From the NCBI RefSeq assembly GCF_023073715.1, contig NZ_JADPKA010000001.1, positions 62,001 to 126,000 of the forward strand: DNA of 64,000 nt. The letters run 5' to 3'. The notes under the pieces are model-generated. The model had not been told where the DNA came from and searched no databases. It saw nothing but the letters and a program-made list of their open reading frames with translations. Shown here in pieces: positions 54,400-64,000 of the stretch. Origin of the DNA: Bradyrhizobium sp. 164. GTDB taxonomy: Bacteria > Pseudomonadota > Alphaproteobacteria > Rhizobiales > Xanthobacteraceae. Every line of letters starts with the position of its first letter. Within the stretch, counting starts at the first letter, position 1. Both the position numbers and the translations under genes were made by a program.

Positions 54400-54596
54400 G
54401 ACTCGATCGCCATGAACTTGGATTTTGGAGAGTCGCAGTTCGGGCAGCGCCAGTCTTCCGGCAACGCCGCGAACGGAGTGCGGGGTTCGATCTGTGCCAC
54501 CCCGTCGCCATCAGTGGGGTCATAGATCGTCCAGCAGATGCCGCATTCCAGCCGCGTGACATCGGCGACGTCCTGGCGCTTCTCGAACCCGCTCAT
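54396..54596 (-). CDS. hupI: Rubredoxin HupI
   Basis: A 66-residue rubredoxin with iron ligands in [11 protein letters not shown] and [15 protein letters not shown]. HupI is needed for hydrogenase maturation under oxygen in rhizobia. Coupled to hupH and hupJ. Confidence 0.95.
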   Translation of the reverse strand: MSGFEKRQDVADVTRLECGICWTIYDPTDGDGVAQIEPRTPFAALPEDWRCPNCDSPKSKFMAIES

Positions 54597-55450
54597 TTGA
54601 AATAGGTCTCGATGATCTCCTGAAGCCGCTCAGCCGAGTCCTCGAAGTCCTCGTCAGCCGCAATCGCCACCGTCGGCACGCCGCCGACCTCCAGCGTATC
54701 GAGGATGATGGCGTCCGTGGCGTTGAAGAACTGCACCGACCAGACATTGCGGATGCCCGTGGAGAGCACCCGGCAGCTACCATAGCCGCGAGAAACCAGT
54801 TGGATCGGCCCGTTCTTGATCGTGTCCTGGAGAAAACTCATGTCGACCGGGCTCATCGGCAGCAGCGTGAAATTGATGATCTGCGAGCGGATGCCAGGCC
54901 GCCATGCGAGCGCCCGCTCGCGGATTTCCGCAAGCACCGGCAGCACGTTCATGGCACCTTCGGGGGCCTGCCCGATCTCGAAATCCGCAGCCGTGAGATC
55001 GGCAGCCGCGCGCTTCACGATCTCCGGGATCGGCCCGACCTCGAGATATTCGTGATTGGCGTCGAGCCGCACGCGCCAGATCCCGGCCAGCACAGATTCC
55101 TGGATCTGCGCCAATGATCCATCGGGCAGCGCAACGAGGGCGGCCACTTCGCCCTCGCCCATCACGTCGACAATCAGCTTGCGCTCGAGATCGTTGAGAT
55201 CGGCAAGCCGGAACAGTTGCGTCGGCATGTCGGCCTTCTGGCTCGCGATCGCTGCGGCCACCTTCGACAACAGCTCGACGGCGTTCGGGCAGATCCTGGC
55301 GAGTTCCGCGCTGTCGAGCGTGGCAAGCTTGGCCAAGGCTCCGGGGGCGGTCAGGCTGCCGCTCGTCGCGTTCAGGTTCTCATCGCCGATCGGAAACACG
55401 TTGATCGGCTGCTCCGCCCCCTCGGGCGCAGTCCAGAAGCCCGCTTTCAT
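54593..55450 (-). CDS. hupH: Hydrogenase expression protein HupH
   Basis: A 285-residue protein of the HupH/HyaF family. [40 protein letters not shown] and IIETYFK are typical regions. The family assists small-subunit or oxygen-protected maturation. It overlaps hupG and hupI by 4 bp. Confidence 0.93.
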   Translation of the reverse strand: MKAGFWTAPEGAEQPINVFPIGDENLNATSGSLTAPGALAKLATLDSAELARICPNAVELLSKVAAAIASQKADMPTQLFRLADLNDLERKLIVDVMGEGEVAALVALPDGSLAQIQESVLAGIWRVRLDANHEYLEVGPIPEIVKRAAADLTAADFEIGQAPEGAMNVLPVLAEIRERALAWRPGIRSQIINFTLLPMSPVDMSFLQDTIKNGPIQLVSRGYGSCRVLSTGIRNVWSVQFFNATDAIILDTLEVGGVPTVAIAADEDFEDSAERLQEIIETYFK

Positions 55451-55890
55451 AGTTCGACACCTTGGCGGTGTTGGGGAACGACGGTTGTCATGACAACGCC
55501 GCGCGTGCCGCGCGGACGGTCGATCAGCTTGGTGATGCGGTCGACATAGATCGACCAGTCCTGGATCTTCGCGATCAGCCCGAGTGTCTCGCCCTTGGCG
55601 ACGAAGATCAGCGTCGGCTGCACGCGTACGCCAAAACGCTGGCCGAGTTCGCTCTCGGCACCGCAGGCGATCACCGCGGCACGCAACCGCCCCTTGAATG
55701 CCTCGATCAGCTCCGGCAGCACGACCGCGACGTCGGTCGCCTCCGGAAAACGCGCGGGGTCTCCTGCCGACAGCAACACGGCGATGGCGCGGGCCTCGTC
55801 GGTCGTATTCAGAAAACGATCGACCGTCGCAGCATCCACCTCCGGCAAGCCACGCCGCGCCAGTTCCTGCCTTCCCTGCTGCAATTTCAT
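55447..55890 (-). CDS. hupG: Hydrogenase accessory protein HupG (HyaE-like)
   Basis: The ATG at 55890 has GGGGAGG at ideal spacing, so the in-frame extension to 56007 is not used. The 147-residue product has a thioredoxin-like fold of the HyaE/HupG family ([20 protein letters not shown]). It is thought to act as a chaperone of the small subunit. A 236-bp AT-rich gap with an FNR/FixK-type box separates it from hupF, so it may start its own transcript. Confidence 0.9.
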   Translation of the reverse strand: MKLQQGRQELARRGLPEVDAATVDRFLNTTDEARAIAVLLSAGDPARFPEATDVAVVLPELIEAFKGRLRAAVIACGAESELGQRFGVRVQPTLIFVAKGETLGLIAKIQDWSIYVDRITKLIDRPRGTRGVVMTTVVPQHRQGVEL

Positions 55891-55983
55891 CAGACCTCCC
55901 CTGACAAGCTTATGATTCTGCTGGGAATAGGGATCAGCAAGGTACGTGCCAAGGACGGTTATCACCTTTCCTAATTTATCTAG

Positions 55984-55997
55984 TTGATTTGAATCAT
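55984..55997. promoter_or_regulatory. FNR/FixK box upstream of hupG
   Basis: TTGATTTGAATCAT matches TTGATNNNNATCAA at nine of ten defined bases. It is centred about 100 bp before the hupG start in an unusually AT-rich gap. A GATAAC -10-like hexamer lies about 30 bp further toward hupG. Low-oxygen activation of the hupG-onward genes is inferred. Confidence 0.6.
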
Positions 55998-56126
55998 ATA
56001 TTTCCACGACAGAAGATGCATCAATCCCAGGACGGAAAGCTAATTTCCATATCGGATGAATGAACCTAGCAGATAGAAATTTATCTTCCAGCGAGGACGC
56101 GGGCTCTCGCGGAGCGGGCTGCCGCC

Positions 56127-56423
56127 CTAATCAAGCCGGAGATGCTCGGGCAGTTGCGGCTCGCGGTCAATGAGGTCGGCGAAGAAGCGATCGCAATCCT
56201 CGCCATTGATCGCCGCGCACAGACCGTCGATCGCGGCGCCGATCAGGCGCGCCTCGGCCTCATGCAGAAGCCGAACCGCGGTGTCGATAAGGACCAGCAC
56301 CCTGGCACCGGCCGGCGGGTCCGAGAGCAGCAGCATCGAAACGCGCCGCTGCTCGCCTCGGAACTCGCACAGCGCCGATATCCCGTCAGTCTCAACGATC
56401 GTCATCGGCAAGCCGAGGCACAT
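56127..56423 (-). CDS. hupF: Hydrogenase chaperone HupF (HypC family)
   Basis: A 98-residue protein starting MCLGLPMTIVETDGISALCE. It is longer than HypC, with the acidic C-terminal extension typical of HupF, which protects HupL in oxygen. Confidence 0.95.
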   Translation of the reverse strand: MCLGLPMTIVETDGISALCEFRGEQRRVSMLLLSDPPAGARVLVLIDTAVRLLHEAEARLIGAAIDGLCAAINGEDCDRFFADLIDREPQLPEHLRLD

Positions 56424-56448
56424 GGCGGATCTCCGATGGTGCAGCCGG

Positions 56449-57042
56449 TCAGGCCGGCCGCCCCCTCATCTCGTAATGCTGATGATCGATGTCGTTGGCG
56501 AGCAGCCGCTCCGATTCTGCCAACGGCGCGGTGCGCGGCATCACCTCGACGCCCCATTCGGCCAGGATCTCGCAACCAAGCTCGAGCGCCGGCGCGATCT
56601 GATCGCGCACCGGCTTTGTCAGCGGGCCACCCCAATCCTCGAGGTCGAGCGGCTGGCAGCCGATCAATACGAGATGTCGCGGACAACGGCCAAGCAGGTC
56701 GGCCGCGCTGATGACCTCCTGGAAGCCGGTCTGGTGCAAGCTCATCTTCTTGGCGCCGGTGAAACGCGGCACCTCGTCGTCGCGAACGAGCTTCAACTGC
56801 CCGGGCTCGAGCCCATAGTCGATCGCGTCGAACACGATCAAACGATCCGCATCCTCCAGGTAGTTCACGAGGTAGAGCCCCTGCGTGCCGCCGTCGAGAA
56901 TGGTGACGTTGTCGGGCACGGCGTAGCGGCGGTGGAATTTCTCCACCGCGCGCACGCCAAAGCCTTCGTCGGCCCACAGGATGTTGCCGATGCCGAGCAC
57001 CAGGATGCGGTTTGCTTGCGAAGATGTCGGCATCGGTATCAT
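56449..57042 (-). CDS. hupD: Hydrogenase maturation protease HupD
   Basis: A 197-residue endopeptidase with nickel-binding residues in LVLGIGNILWADEGFGVRAV (Glu), VFDAIDYG (Asp) and SLHQTGFQEV (His). It cleaves the HupL C-terminus after nickel insertion. ATG 57042 or 57033 could be the start. Confidence 0.96.
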   Translation of the reverse strand: MIPMPTSSQANRILVLGIGNILWADEGFGVRAVEKFHRRYAVPDNVTILDGGTQGLYLVNYLEDADRLIVFDAIDYGLEPGQLKLVRDDEVPRFTGAKKMSLHQTGFQEVISAADLLGRCPRHLVLIGCQPLDLEDWGGPLTKPVRDQIAPALELGCEILAEWGVEVMPRTAPLAESERLLANDIDHQHYEMRGRPA

Positions 57043-57051
57043 TCCAGTTTC

Positions 57052-57795
57052 TCAGTCGCGGAATTGCCGCTCGCCGGAGATCATCGAGGAGACGATGCTC
57101 TGGCGCGACATGATGTCCTCACGGACCGCGGCGTAGATGTGCACCATCACGAACACGACCAGCGCCCACATGCCGAGATGATGCCAGGTGTGAACGTCCT
57201 GGCTGTTCGGCCAAATCGCGAACACCCAGCCGAACAGCTTGTGCTGCCAACTGTCGATACCCGCACCTTCCGAATAGAGCGCAAAGCCGGTAACGATCAT
57301 GAACGCCACGAACAGCGTGAAGCCCGTGAACATCGCGGTCCGCGCCAGCGGGTTGTGGCCGACATACATCTTCGGCTCGCGGTCCAGGAACGCATACCAG
57401 CGGATTTCATGCAGCACTTCCTTCCAGAAGTGCTTGCGATGCACCGGCAGATAGAAAATCTGCCGGGAATAGTGATTTCCGACGAAGGCCCACAGAATGC
57501 GGGCAAGGAAGAACACCGCCAGCACCTGCCCCGCCGCGAAATGGGCAAAGCGGATATAGCCCATCACGAAGTTCGCCGAGGCCTCCCCCTCGACCGACGG
57601 CAATGGCGTTCCGATCAGATAACCGGTCACCATCAGCACGATGATCGAGAACGCGTTCACCCAATGGCAGATCCGCACCGGCGCTTCGTAGACATAGACG
57701 GCGGGACGGCAGACCCCATGTTCGCCGGCCGCATCGGCCGCTATCGCGGAGAGGTCCGGCTCGGCTTCCGCCGGACGTGCAGCTACATCCATCAT
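57052..57795 (-). CDS. hupC: Ni/Fe-hydrogenase b-type cytochrome subunit HupC
   Basis: A 247-residue integral membrane cytochrome with four helices and haem ligands around VRICHWVNAFSI, HNPLARTAMFTGF and DVHTWHHLGMWALVVFVMVH. It anchors HupSL and passes electrons to quinone. The first 35 residues are a cytoplasmic extension. Confidence 0.96.
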   Translation of the reverse strand: MMDVAARPAEAEPDLSAIAADAAGEHGVCRPAVYVYEAPVRICHWVNAFSIIVLMVTGYLIGTPLPSVEGEASANFVMGYIRFAHFAAGQVLAVFFLARILWAFVGNHYSRQIFYLPVHRKHFWKEVLHEIRWYAFLDREPKMYVGHNPLARTAMFTGFTLFVAFMIVTGFALYSEGAGIDSWQHKLFGWVFAIWPNSQDVHTWHHLGMWALVVFVMVHIYAAVREDIMSRQSIVSSMISGERQFRD

Positions 57796-57811
57796 GGCGT
57801 TTCCCCCTGCT

Positions 57812-59602
57812 TCACCTGACCTTGACGCTGGCCATTTCCTGGCCGTCCGGACTCATGACATGCGTGGAGCAGGCCAGGCACGGATCGAAGGAATGGATCG
57901 TGCGCAGGATCTCCAAAGGCTGCTCGGGATTGACCATCGGGGTGTTCATCAGCGAGGCCTCGAATGCACCGATGTTCCCTTGCGGATCGCGCGGTGAGCC
58001 GTTCCAGGTGGTCGGCACCACGCACTGGTAATTGTCGATCTTGGTTTCCTTGATCTTGATCCAGTGCGCGAGTGCGCCGCGCGGCGCCTCGGTGAAGCCA
58101 AAACCCTTGGCCTCCTTCGGCCAGCTCTCCGGCTTCCACTTGTCGACGTTCGCGGTCGAGCTGTCGCCGGCCTTGATGTTGGCGACGAGCTTGTCCTGGA
58201 AGTAACGCATTTGTCGTCCGGCCCAGACCGACTCCAGCGCGCGCGCCGCCGTCCGACCGAGCGTCGAGAACAGCGCCGATAGCGGAAGGTCCATATCCTT
58301 CAGGAACTTGTCGATAGGATCCTTGAACTCGGCCTTGTTCTGCGCATAGCCCACCACCCAACGCGCCAGCGGGCCGACCTCCATGGCGTGACCCCGCCAG
58401 CGCGGCGCCTTGATCCATGAATATTTTCCGCCCTCATCGAGCTGCTCGATCGCGGTCTTGGTACCTTTCGCATTGGGCCCCAGCACGTAGTTCGGCTCGG
58501 TTACGCCGTCCCAGGGATGCAGTCCCTTGGTTTCGTCGGGATATTTGTACCAGGAGTGAACCACGAACTCCTGGATCTCATCGGGGTTGGCATGATCGAC
58601 GGGAAGCACCTCCGAGAGATTGCCGTTTATGATGGCGCCCCGCGGCAGCTTCAGGCTCTTGGAGGAGTAGTCGTTGGCGTGTTCCGGCACGTCGCCATAA
58701 GAGAGTACGCTCTTGCCGGAAAGACCGCCGCCGTAGAGCCAGTCCTTGTAGAACGAACCGATCGCCGCCACGTCGGGCAGGTAGACCTGCTCGTTGAACT
58801 CGATCAGGCGATCGATGATCGACGAGATCAGGTTCAGGCGCTCGATGTTGATGGCACCGACCGCGCCCGTGCCGTCGACGTTGATCGGAGAGGGCACGCC
58901 GCCCACGAGCCAGTTCGGATGCGGATTCTTGCCGCCGAAGATGGTTTGGATCTTGACGATCTCCTTCTGGAAATCGAGCGCCTCCAGATAGTGCGCGACC
59001 GCCATCAGATTGGCCTCAGGCGGCAGCTTGTAGGCCTTGCTGCCCCAATAGCCGTTCTTGAAGGGCCCCAACTGCCCCGACTCGAAAAACTTCTTGAGAC
59101 GAGTTTGCAGGTCCTTGAAGTAACCTGGCGACGACAGCGGCCAGCTCGAGATCGACTGCGCGAGCGTCGAGGTTGCCCGCGGGTCGGCCGAAAGCGCGCA
59201 GACCAAATCGACCCAATCCAGCGCGTGCAGGTGATAGAAGTGAACGACGTGGTCGTGCACCTGCAAGGCAAGCTGCATCAGATTGCGGATCGAATTGGCG
59301 TTCTCCGGAATGGTGATCCCGAGCGCGTTCTCGACCGCGCGCACCGACGTCAGCGCGTGCGTGCCGGTGCAGACGCCGCAGATCCGTTCCGTGAACGCCC
59401 AGGCGTCGCGGGGATCGCGATCCTTCAGGATCACCTCGATCCCACGCCACATCGTGCCGCTGGAGACTGCGTTTCGGATGACGTTATCGGCGTCGACATT
59501 GACCTCGACGCGCATGTGACCTTCGATACGGGTCACCGGATCGACGACGATGCGCTTGCCGGAATTGTCGCGATTGAAGCCGTTGGGAGTCTGGATACCC
59601 AT
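57812..59602 (-). CDS. hupL: Uptake [NiFe] hydrogenase large subunit HupL
   Basis: A 596-residue subunit with both nickel-binding motifs: [17 protein letters not shown] near the N-terminus and [14 protein letters not shown] near the C-terminus. HupD removes the tail after the His. It oxidises H2 and feeds HupS. All four Cys ligands are present, so the enzyme looks intact. Confidence 0.98.
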   Translation of the reverse strand: MGIQTPNGFNRDNSGKRIVVDPVTRIEGHMRVEVNVDADNVIRNAVSSGTMWRGIEVILKDRDPRDAWAFTERICGVCTGTHALTSVRAVENALGITIPENANSIRNLMQLALQVHDHVVHFYHLHALDWVDLVCALSADPRATSTLAQSISSWPLSSPGYFKDLQTRLKKFFESGQLGPFKNGYWGSKAYKLPPEANLMAVAHYLEALDFQKEIVKIQTIFGGKNPHPNWLVGGVPSPINVDGTGAVGAINIERLNLISSIIDRLIEFNEQVYLPDVAAIGSFYKDWLYGGGLSGKSVLSYGDVPEHANDYSSKSLKLPRGAIINGNLSEVLPVDHANPDEIQEFVVHSWYKYPDETKGLHPWDGVTEPNYVLGPNAKGTKTAIEQLDEGGKYSWIKAPRWRGHAMEVGPLARWVVGYAQNKAEFKDPIDKFLKDMDLPLSALFSTLGRTAARALESVWAGRQMRYFQDKLVANIKAGDSSTANVDKWKPESWPKEAKGFGFTEAPRGALAHWIKIKETKIDNYQCVVPTTWNGSPRDPQGNIGAFEASLMNTPMVNPEQPLEILRTIHSFDPCLACSTHVMSPDGQEMASVKVR

Positions 59603-59632
59603 GATTTTGTTACTCTTGGATCTCTTTGGCGC

Positions 59633-60724
59633 TTAGCTGGTGTGGTGCGCGTCTTCGCTCTTGCCGGCGAGCCGCTTCACCGCGGTCACCGCTGCATGCG
59701 CGGCGACTGCCGCACCGACGGCTCCGGCCGCCACCATGCCGATCTGGTCGGCGTTCTTCTCGATGCCGAACTGCTTGATGTTGGTGAGACGGTCGTAGAA
59801 CGAACCCTTGTCCCAGAATCCGTCTTCCGAGCAGCCGATGCAGCCATGGCCCGACTGGATCGGGAAAGAGACGCCGCCATTCCAGCGCACGGTCGAGCAG
59901 GCGTTGTAGGTGGTCGGGCCCTTGCAGCCCATCTTGTAGAGACAATAGCCCTTGCGCGCCGCCTCGTCGTCCCACTCCTCGACGAACTGGCCGGCGTCGA
60001 AATGCGACCGCCGGTAGCACTTGTCGTGGATACGCTGCGAGTAAAACATCTTCGGCCGGCCCTGACGATCGAGCTCGGGCAATTTGCCGAAAGTGGTGAT
60101 GAAGGTGATGACGCCGGTCATCACTTCAGCGATCGGGGGGCATCCCGGCACCTTGATGATCGGCTTGTTGGCGATGACCTTGTCGATGGGCGTCGCCTGC
60201 GTCGGATTGGGCTTGGCCGCCTGCACGCAGCCCCACGAGGCGCAAGCGCCCCAGGCGATGATCGCCATCGCATCCTCCGCCACCATCTTCAACTTCTCGA
60301 CGAACGGCTTGCCGCCGTGGATGCAGAACATGCCGCCTTCGTTCAGCGGCGGATTGCCTTCCACCGCGAGAATGTATTGCCCTTTGTGCTTGGCGCGGGT
60401 CTCTTCGAGGATCGCCTCCGCCTGGTGGCCTGCGGCCGCCATGATGGTGCCGTCATAGTCGAGCGAGATCATCGAGAGCACGGCATCCTTCACCAGCGGG
60501 TGCGCGGAACGAATGAAGCTCTCGGAACAGCAGGTGCATTCGAGGCCGTGCATCCAGATCACCGGCACGCGCGGCTTGGTCTCGAGCGCGTTCGCGATGC
60601 GGCTCGCCCCCAGGGGCCCGAGGCCGAGACTCGTCGCAGTCAGGCTGCAAAATTTGTGAAAGCTCCGACGCGTGATACCTTGTCGCCTGATCACGCTGTA
60701 AAACGTTTCCGTCGCCGCGCCCAT
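59633..60724 (-). CDS. hupS: Uptake [NiFe] hydrogenase small subunit HupS
   Basis: The ATG at 60724 ([20 protein letters not shown]) gives a 363-residue precursor with the twin-arginine motif [17 protein letters not shown]. Fe-S ligands lie in [32 protein letters not shown] and [19 protein letters not shown]-terminal membrane helix follows. It exports HupSL by Tat and relays electrons. A sigma-54 promoter candidate lies 45 bp upstream. Confidence 0.97.
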   Translation of the reverse strand: MGAATETFYSVIRRQGITRRSFHKFCSLTATSLGLGPLGASRIANALETKPRVPVIWMHGLECTCCSESFIRSAHPLVKDAVLSMISLDYDGTIMAAAGHQAEAILEETRAKHKGQYILAVEGNPPLNEGGMFCIHGGKPFVEKLKMVAEDAMAIIAWGACASWGCVQAAKPNPTQATPIDKVIANKPIIKVPGCPPIAEVMTGVITFITTFGKLPELDRQGRPKMFYSQRIHDKCYRRSHFDAGQFVEEWDDEAARKGYCLYKMGCKGPTTYNACSTVRWNGGVSFPIQSGHGCIGCSEDGFWDKGSFYDRLTNIKQFGIEKNADQIGMVAAGAVGAAVAAHAAVTAVKRLAGKSEDAHHTS

Positions 60725-60768
60725 GAATCGTCCCGCCTCGGCTTTGACTTGTCTATGACGCCAAGGAC

Positions 60769-60784
60769 AGCAAGAAGCAGGCCA
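60769..60784 (-). promoter_or_regulatory. Sigma-54 (-24/-12) promoter candidate for hupSL
   Basis: On the minus strand TGGCCTGCTTCTTGCT has GG and GC separated by exactly 10 bp and matches the TGGCAC-N5-TTGCW consensus apart from two central bases. Activation by NifA or a HoxA-like protein encoded elsewhere is inferred. Confidence 0.6.
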
Positions 60785-60936
60785 AGCACCGGGAGCGTAA
60801 GGAAAGTAGAGTGATACCAAATTGTTGCAGATTTGAATTGCTCGAATTGCGGTGCGCGCGCATGCCCCGACCGAGAAAACGGAAACAATTCGATTTCAGG
60901 CGACAACGAAGTTTCCGTCCCCGCGCGAGAGACCAC

Positions 60937-61570
60937 TCAATGCGCGGTGTACGCCATCCAGGGATCGAACGAGCGCACGACGTGCTGGATGGCGACCGAG
61001 CGTGCGCCGGCGCCGCCGACATCAGTGCCGATCAGCGCCTGCTCCAGCGGGCCGCCGACATCGGCCGGCTGGAAGGCCAGACTATGCGGCCATTTCCCGG
61101 CGAAGATACCCATAGGTTCGAGCAGCCGCGCCCGCCGGCAACACATCGCGTGCCGCAGGCCGCGCGTCGCTGCGAAACGGTCCCGTGTCTCCTCATGCCA
61201 GGAGTGCGCGGCACAGGCCTCGCGAGCGAAGTCCGGCATGAAGAAGATGTAGAAGTGCGTGAGATGATCGCCGGCCTTCTCCGCCTCATGCGCGAGATTG
61301 GTGGCGAGAATCCCGTTCGGCGCGACCTCGGCCGCCATCGCATCGCGAAGAGCGACAGCCGCGGCGACCGACTGCGAGACCGAGCAGATGCCGCAGATCC
61401 GCGGCGCCAGCGCCCGCGCTTCGATGGGCGGACGCGCCTCCAGGATCTGCTCGAAGCCGCCACGGCGGCGCCGTCACCTACGCGCGCATGGCCCGCCCAC
61501 TCTCGACATCGAGGCCAACTTCGAGATCGCCCTCGACGCGTTGAGGGGACCATCGTGAAGCGCGTCATGG
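60937..61570 (-). pseudogene. hupV: H2-sensor large subunit hupV/hoxC, decayed
   Basis: Fragments in three frames read SPQRVEGDLEVGLDVESGRA, GGFEQILEARPPIEARALAP and PRICGICSVSQSVAAAVALR. NLAHEAEKAGDHLTHFYIFF, GIFAGKWPHSLAFQPADVGG and HVVRSFDPWMAYTAH follow. RICGICSVSQS is diagnostic of regulatory hydrogenases. There is a stop codon, frameshifts and an internal deletion (about 210 of 480 residues remain). Both C-terminal nickel ligands are lost, DPCxxC having become DPWMAY. Confidence 0.85.
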
Positions 61571-61819
61571 CGTGCGCTTGGCCGTCGGGCGGCCGGGCAG
61601 CACGACAGCGGTCGCATTCAGCCGCACCCGCCGCGGCGTCGCCGACTTCGACAGGGCCGCGAGCGCCACGAACGAGGTCTTGGGCATGTCGGTCGGAAGT
61701 CCGACCGGAATGCCGGCAAGCTTTGCGGATGTCTCTCTCCACAGTGAAACGCGAAGCGACTTGCTCCGGCGGACCTCCCTCGGTACATCTGGTGCGTACG
61801 CGCGATGTTGGAAAGACAA
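61565..61819 (-). pseudogene. hupU: Probable C-terminal remnant of H2-sensor small subunit hupU
   Basis: AGIPVGLPTDMPKTSFVALA and ALSKSATPRRVRLNATAVV end in a TGA that overlaps the hupV ATG (ATGA), the usual coupling in hupUV. The N-terminal Fe-S part is missing. The identification rests chiefly on position. Confidence 0.4.
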
Positions 61820-62817
61820 TCAATCTTCGACTTGCTTTTTGACGCGACAGATCTTCTTCAACGGAACCACGTGCCCGAGCTGGCTTATCGGCCCGATATG
61901 TGCAGTTTTCGCTTCGCTGGCGAGTACGCCTGAATTCCAACAGCGCAAAGCGAAGGCGCCTCCGAACAGACACGTGGACAAACGTTGGAATGGCTCATCG
62001 CCCACTTGGATGAATTTCAAGCAGGGCGAGGGCCGGCGCGACTCCGGTTCGCACTCCACGCCCGTGCTGCCGTCCGCAAGCCCTGTCCTGACGCCTCAGT
62101 GAGCAAACAGAGCGCAGCGGCTATACTCAACATACGAGAGGCGGTGATCGGCTTTCGAGCGGGCGCTAACGAATAACTAGGCCAAAGGGGCGACACCTTA
62201 TGCTCTTAAGAAGTTGGAACGCGGCCCTGGGCCTCAGCGGGGTCAATGCCTAGATCTTGTGATCTGCGGCAGCCGCTTTATCGGCAAGGTCCTCGCGAAC
62301 CGACGCACTATGTCGCCGCGGGGCAGTGTCTAGCGCACCCTCAACGCGCCCCTCGCCGGCACATATCGCCGCGGCTTAGCCCAGAGTATAGTATGCAGAG
62401 ACGTGGCTTGCCCCATCAATGCTTGCCTGTAGAGACCGTTCGGGCCTCGGCTGATCCGAACTCCTCTTCAATCGCGGGACACACCAACTGCACGTCCGGC
62501 TCGAAGACGAAGCCGCGTAGCACAAGCGTCATTTCAGCTTGATCTGGACGTCACCACGTCAGAATGCCTTCGGCAATGCCGAAGCACGACTTTCCGGTCG
62601 CGTTAGTGTCGAGATCGCAGCAATGACCAGAACAAAAATTTAGCTGTCGGTGAAGCTCCACTGTCACGGGTCCTAGTCATTGTATTCGTTTTGGGCACAG
62701 CTGAGCCACTGACCGCCACCTCAAAACTAAACATCGTTACCGTCTTGATGGACCATCAGGAGGCTGGGACATGCTGGGCCCTCATCGTTTGATTCTAAGT
62801 TTTCAGGATTTTGCGCC
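61820..62817. other. Region without a recognisable gene
   Basis: Short frames only. I see no transposase, RNA gene or clear repeat. Confidence 0.4.
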
Positions 62818-63051
62818 ATGTCATATCCACCCCCTCAAACCAAGCTGCATGCTGTGCTGAAAGGTGCTCTGGAGGATGCTGTCCGGATGGTGCCTGAAGC
62901 AAAGCGGACGTCTTCATTGAAGGCTTGCCTCGCCGAGAAGGTTCTAACTCTGGCCGCGCGGGGCGAGAGCAATCCAACGATCCTAACTCGTCTCGCCGTG
63001 CTGACAGTGCAGAAATCCTGCCATGGCTGTTACGGATGTGAAAGGTGGTAG
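62818..63051 (+). CDS. Small hypothetical protein (77 aa)
   Basis: AGGA lies 10 bp before the ATG. MSYPPPQTKLHAVLKGALED and SLKACLAEKVLTLAARGESN are protein-like helices, and the tail has Cys (SCHGCYGCERW). No family is recognised. Confidence 0.4.
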   Translation: MSYPPPQTKLHAVLKGALEDAVRMVPEAKRTSSLKACLAEKVLTLAARGESNPTILTRLAVLTVQKSCHGCYGCERW

Positions 63052-63798
63052 TCGCACGGGGGAGCCCGCGAGGCGCGAATTGATTAATTTGAACTGGAAG
63101 GCCGGGCTTTCTGGCGTCACAGTAGCGCGGTTGGCGATACGCTTTTCGCTGACGTGATGGGAGACTCGTTCACTATGTCATAGCGTCCGCGTGACCCAGT
63201 AGCGGCCACCCACGCCGAGGCCAAACTTAACGCATATAAAATATGACAGAACTTCCTTCGATCTGTAAAGCGCCACTGCCTCGCTTCGGGAATGTCGTTT
63301 TCGCGACACATGAGCGTGCATTTGAAACACGACCGCGTCGGAATCGAACACAACACACATTTGCCGAATACCGGAGTGCACATGCAGGGAGGACCAGACT
63401 TTGATGACGGAAACGGTCGCCTTGATCACGCAGGCGAATACTACCCAAGAGCCTAAGTACTGTTCGCTCGAAACGTCGGCTGGTTTTGCGACGTGATATC
63501 CGCGAAGATCCGCAGCATCCCACACAATGGCGCTCGCGTCGGTGTAGATGGGCTCCGTCGCAGAGATGGACCCGCGAGGGCCATCGCCGCAATCCTTTAG
63601 TCGAGCTTCGCTGGGATCGCTCCAACCGCAATTTAAACTTGCGTAGGCGGACGCGAGCGCGAAAAGGCCCCTGGGAGAAGCGCGCGATCGAAGTCCTCGA
63701 GGATGGTGCTCGCAGGTACAGCTGGTTATGATCGGCGGAAAGAGTTGCTGTGCAACGCTCCAGCAGCAGCCGTCACCTGTAGCGGGCAAGATCAACGC
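63052..63798. other. Region without a convincing gene
   Basis: Overlapping frames exist on both strands. A 205-residue minus-strand frame ending at 63178 has mixed composition and no motif, and two short plus-strand frames near 63243-63480 are likewise unsupported. Confidence 0.35.
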
Positions 63799-64000
63799 AT
63801 GAACAGCACCTCTTCACCAGTCAATGCGATCGCAGCCGAGCTTGGCCGCCTCGATCCCGCATACGCGCCGACGCCACTCCTGAACCTTCCGACGCTTGCG
63901 GAGCGGCTCGGAGTGGCGCAGGTGCTAGCGAAAGACGAGGGCCGCCGCATGCTCGGCAGCTTCAAGTCGCTTGGTGGCACCTATGCCGGGTTGCGCGCGC
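63799..64000 (+). CDS. PLP-dependent lyase (diaminopropionate ammonia-lyase-like), 5' part
   Basis: The visible 67 residues start MNSTSSPVNAIAAELGRLDP and contain APTPLLNLPTLAERLG and the PLP-lysine motif LGSFKSLGGTYAGLRA. This is typical of the diaminopropionate ammonia-lyase/threonine-synthase-like fold type II enzymes. The rest lies outside the window. Confidence 0.75.
   Translation, partial: MNSTSSPVNAIAAELGRLDPAYAPTPLLNLPTLAERLGVAQVLAKDEGRRMLGSFKSLGGTYAGLRA

Noticed and set aside
56170..57819. 549-codon + strand open frame across hupC-hupF
   Set aside because: Antisense shadow of several confirmed hup genes.
58517..60814. 765-codon open frame on the + strand across hupS and hupL
   Set aside because: It is exactly antisense to the conserved hupSL genes, and its Arg/Asp/His-rich composition is the usual shadow of high-GC coding DNA.
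63178..63795. 205-codon minus-strand open frame
   Set aside because: No motif, no ribosome-binding site and uneven composition; left unassigned.
1..64000. CRISPR array
   Set aside because: No regularly spaced identical repeats of 25-40 bp were seen; the 13-bp units at 8511 are too short and have no spacers.

Overview
The window looks like accessory DNA of a Bradyrhizobium-like alphaproteobacterium. The evidence is the high-GC codon use and an uptake-hydrogenase cluster in the order hupSLCDFGHIJK-hypABFCDE, as in Bradyrhizobium hup loci. Class III CoA-transferase, MFS, Liv-type and sugar ABC catabolic genes fit the same group. Many broken genes and insertion remnants suggest a heavily reworked region such as a symbiosis or genomic island. 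The species assignment is inference.

Layout. 1-8.1 kb is a small catabolic locus: a CoA-transferase, a LacI regulator, a CehA/McbA-type metallohydrolase, an MFS symporter and an enoyl-CoA hydratase. They are tied together by copies of a palindrome centred on GAAATCGATTTC. 8.4-22.4 kb is a decayed integrative element bounded by tRNA-Gln 3'-end-like sequences. It holds a frameshifted tyrosine integrase, a HUH Rep-like protein, a phage tape-measure remnant, a PP-loop protein, three proteins with a HEPN-type Rx4H motif, a PD-(D/E)XK-like protein and IS3/DUF4268 debris. 22.4-28.3 kb is an amidohydrolase with a complete Liv/Urt-type ABC transporter, all in one operon. A fragment of a paralogous operon survives on the other side of the island at 8.1-8.3 kb. 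28.3-29.8 kb holds decayed AbiE-type toxin-antitoxin remains.

29.8-44.7 kb is the most unusual part. One operon encodes a Tm-1-like (UPF0261) protein, a TIM-barrel PEP_hydrolase-family protein and a ketosteroid-dehydrogenase-like flavoprotein. A second operon encodes a sugar ABC transporter, a PfkB kinase, an SDR, a HAD phosphatase and a regulator that fuses the same TIM barrel to a degenerate AAA+ domain and a Fis-type helix-turn-helix. A third, shortened TIM-barrel gene lies between them. A directly repeated motif (consensus GGGTAARATTGRGTA) precedes all three transcription units, which suggests one regulon.

44.9-46.9 kb holds small genes and a truncated hypX. 46.9-60.7 kb is an intact membrane-bound [NiFe] uptake hydrogenase with its maturation genes, read leftward. 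It has a candidate sigma-54 promoter before hupS and a near-perfect FNR/FixK box in an AT-rich gap before hupG. The H2-sensor genes hupUV upstream survive only as fragments, and no hoxA/hupR is visible. 61.8-63.8 kb is mostly unassigned, and the window ends inside a PLP-dependent lyase gene.
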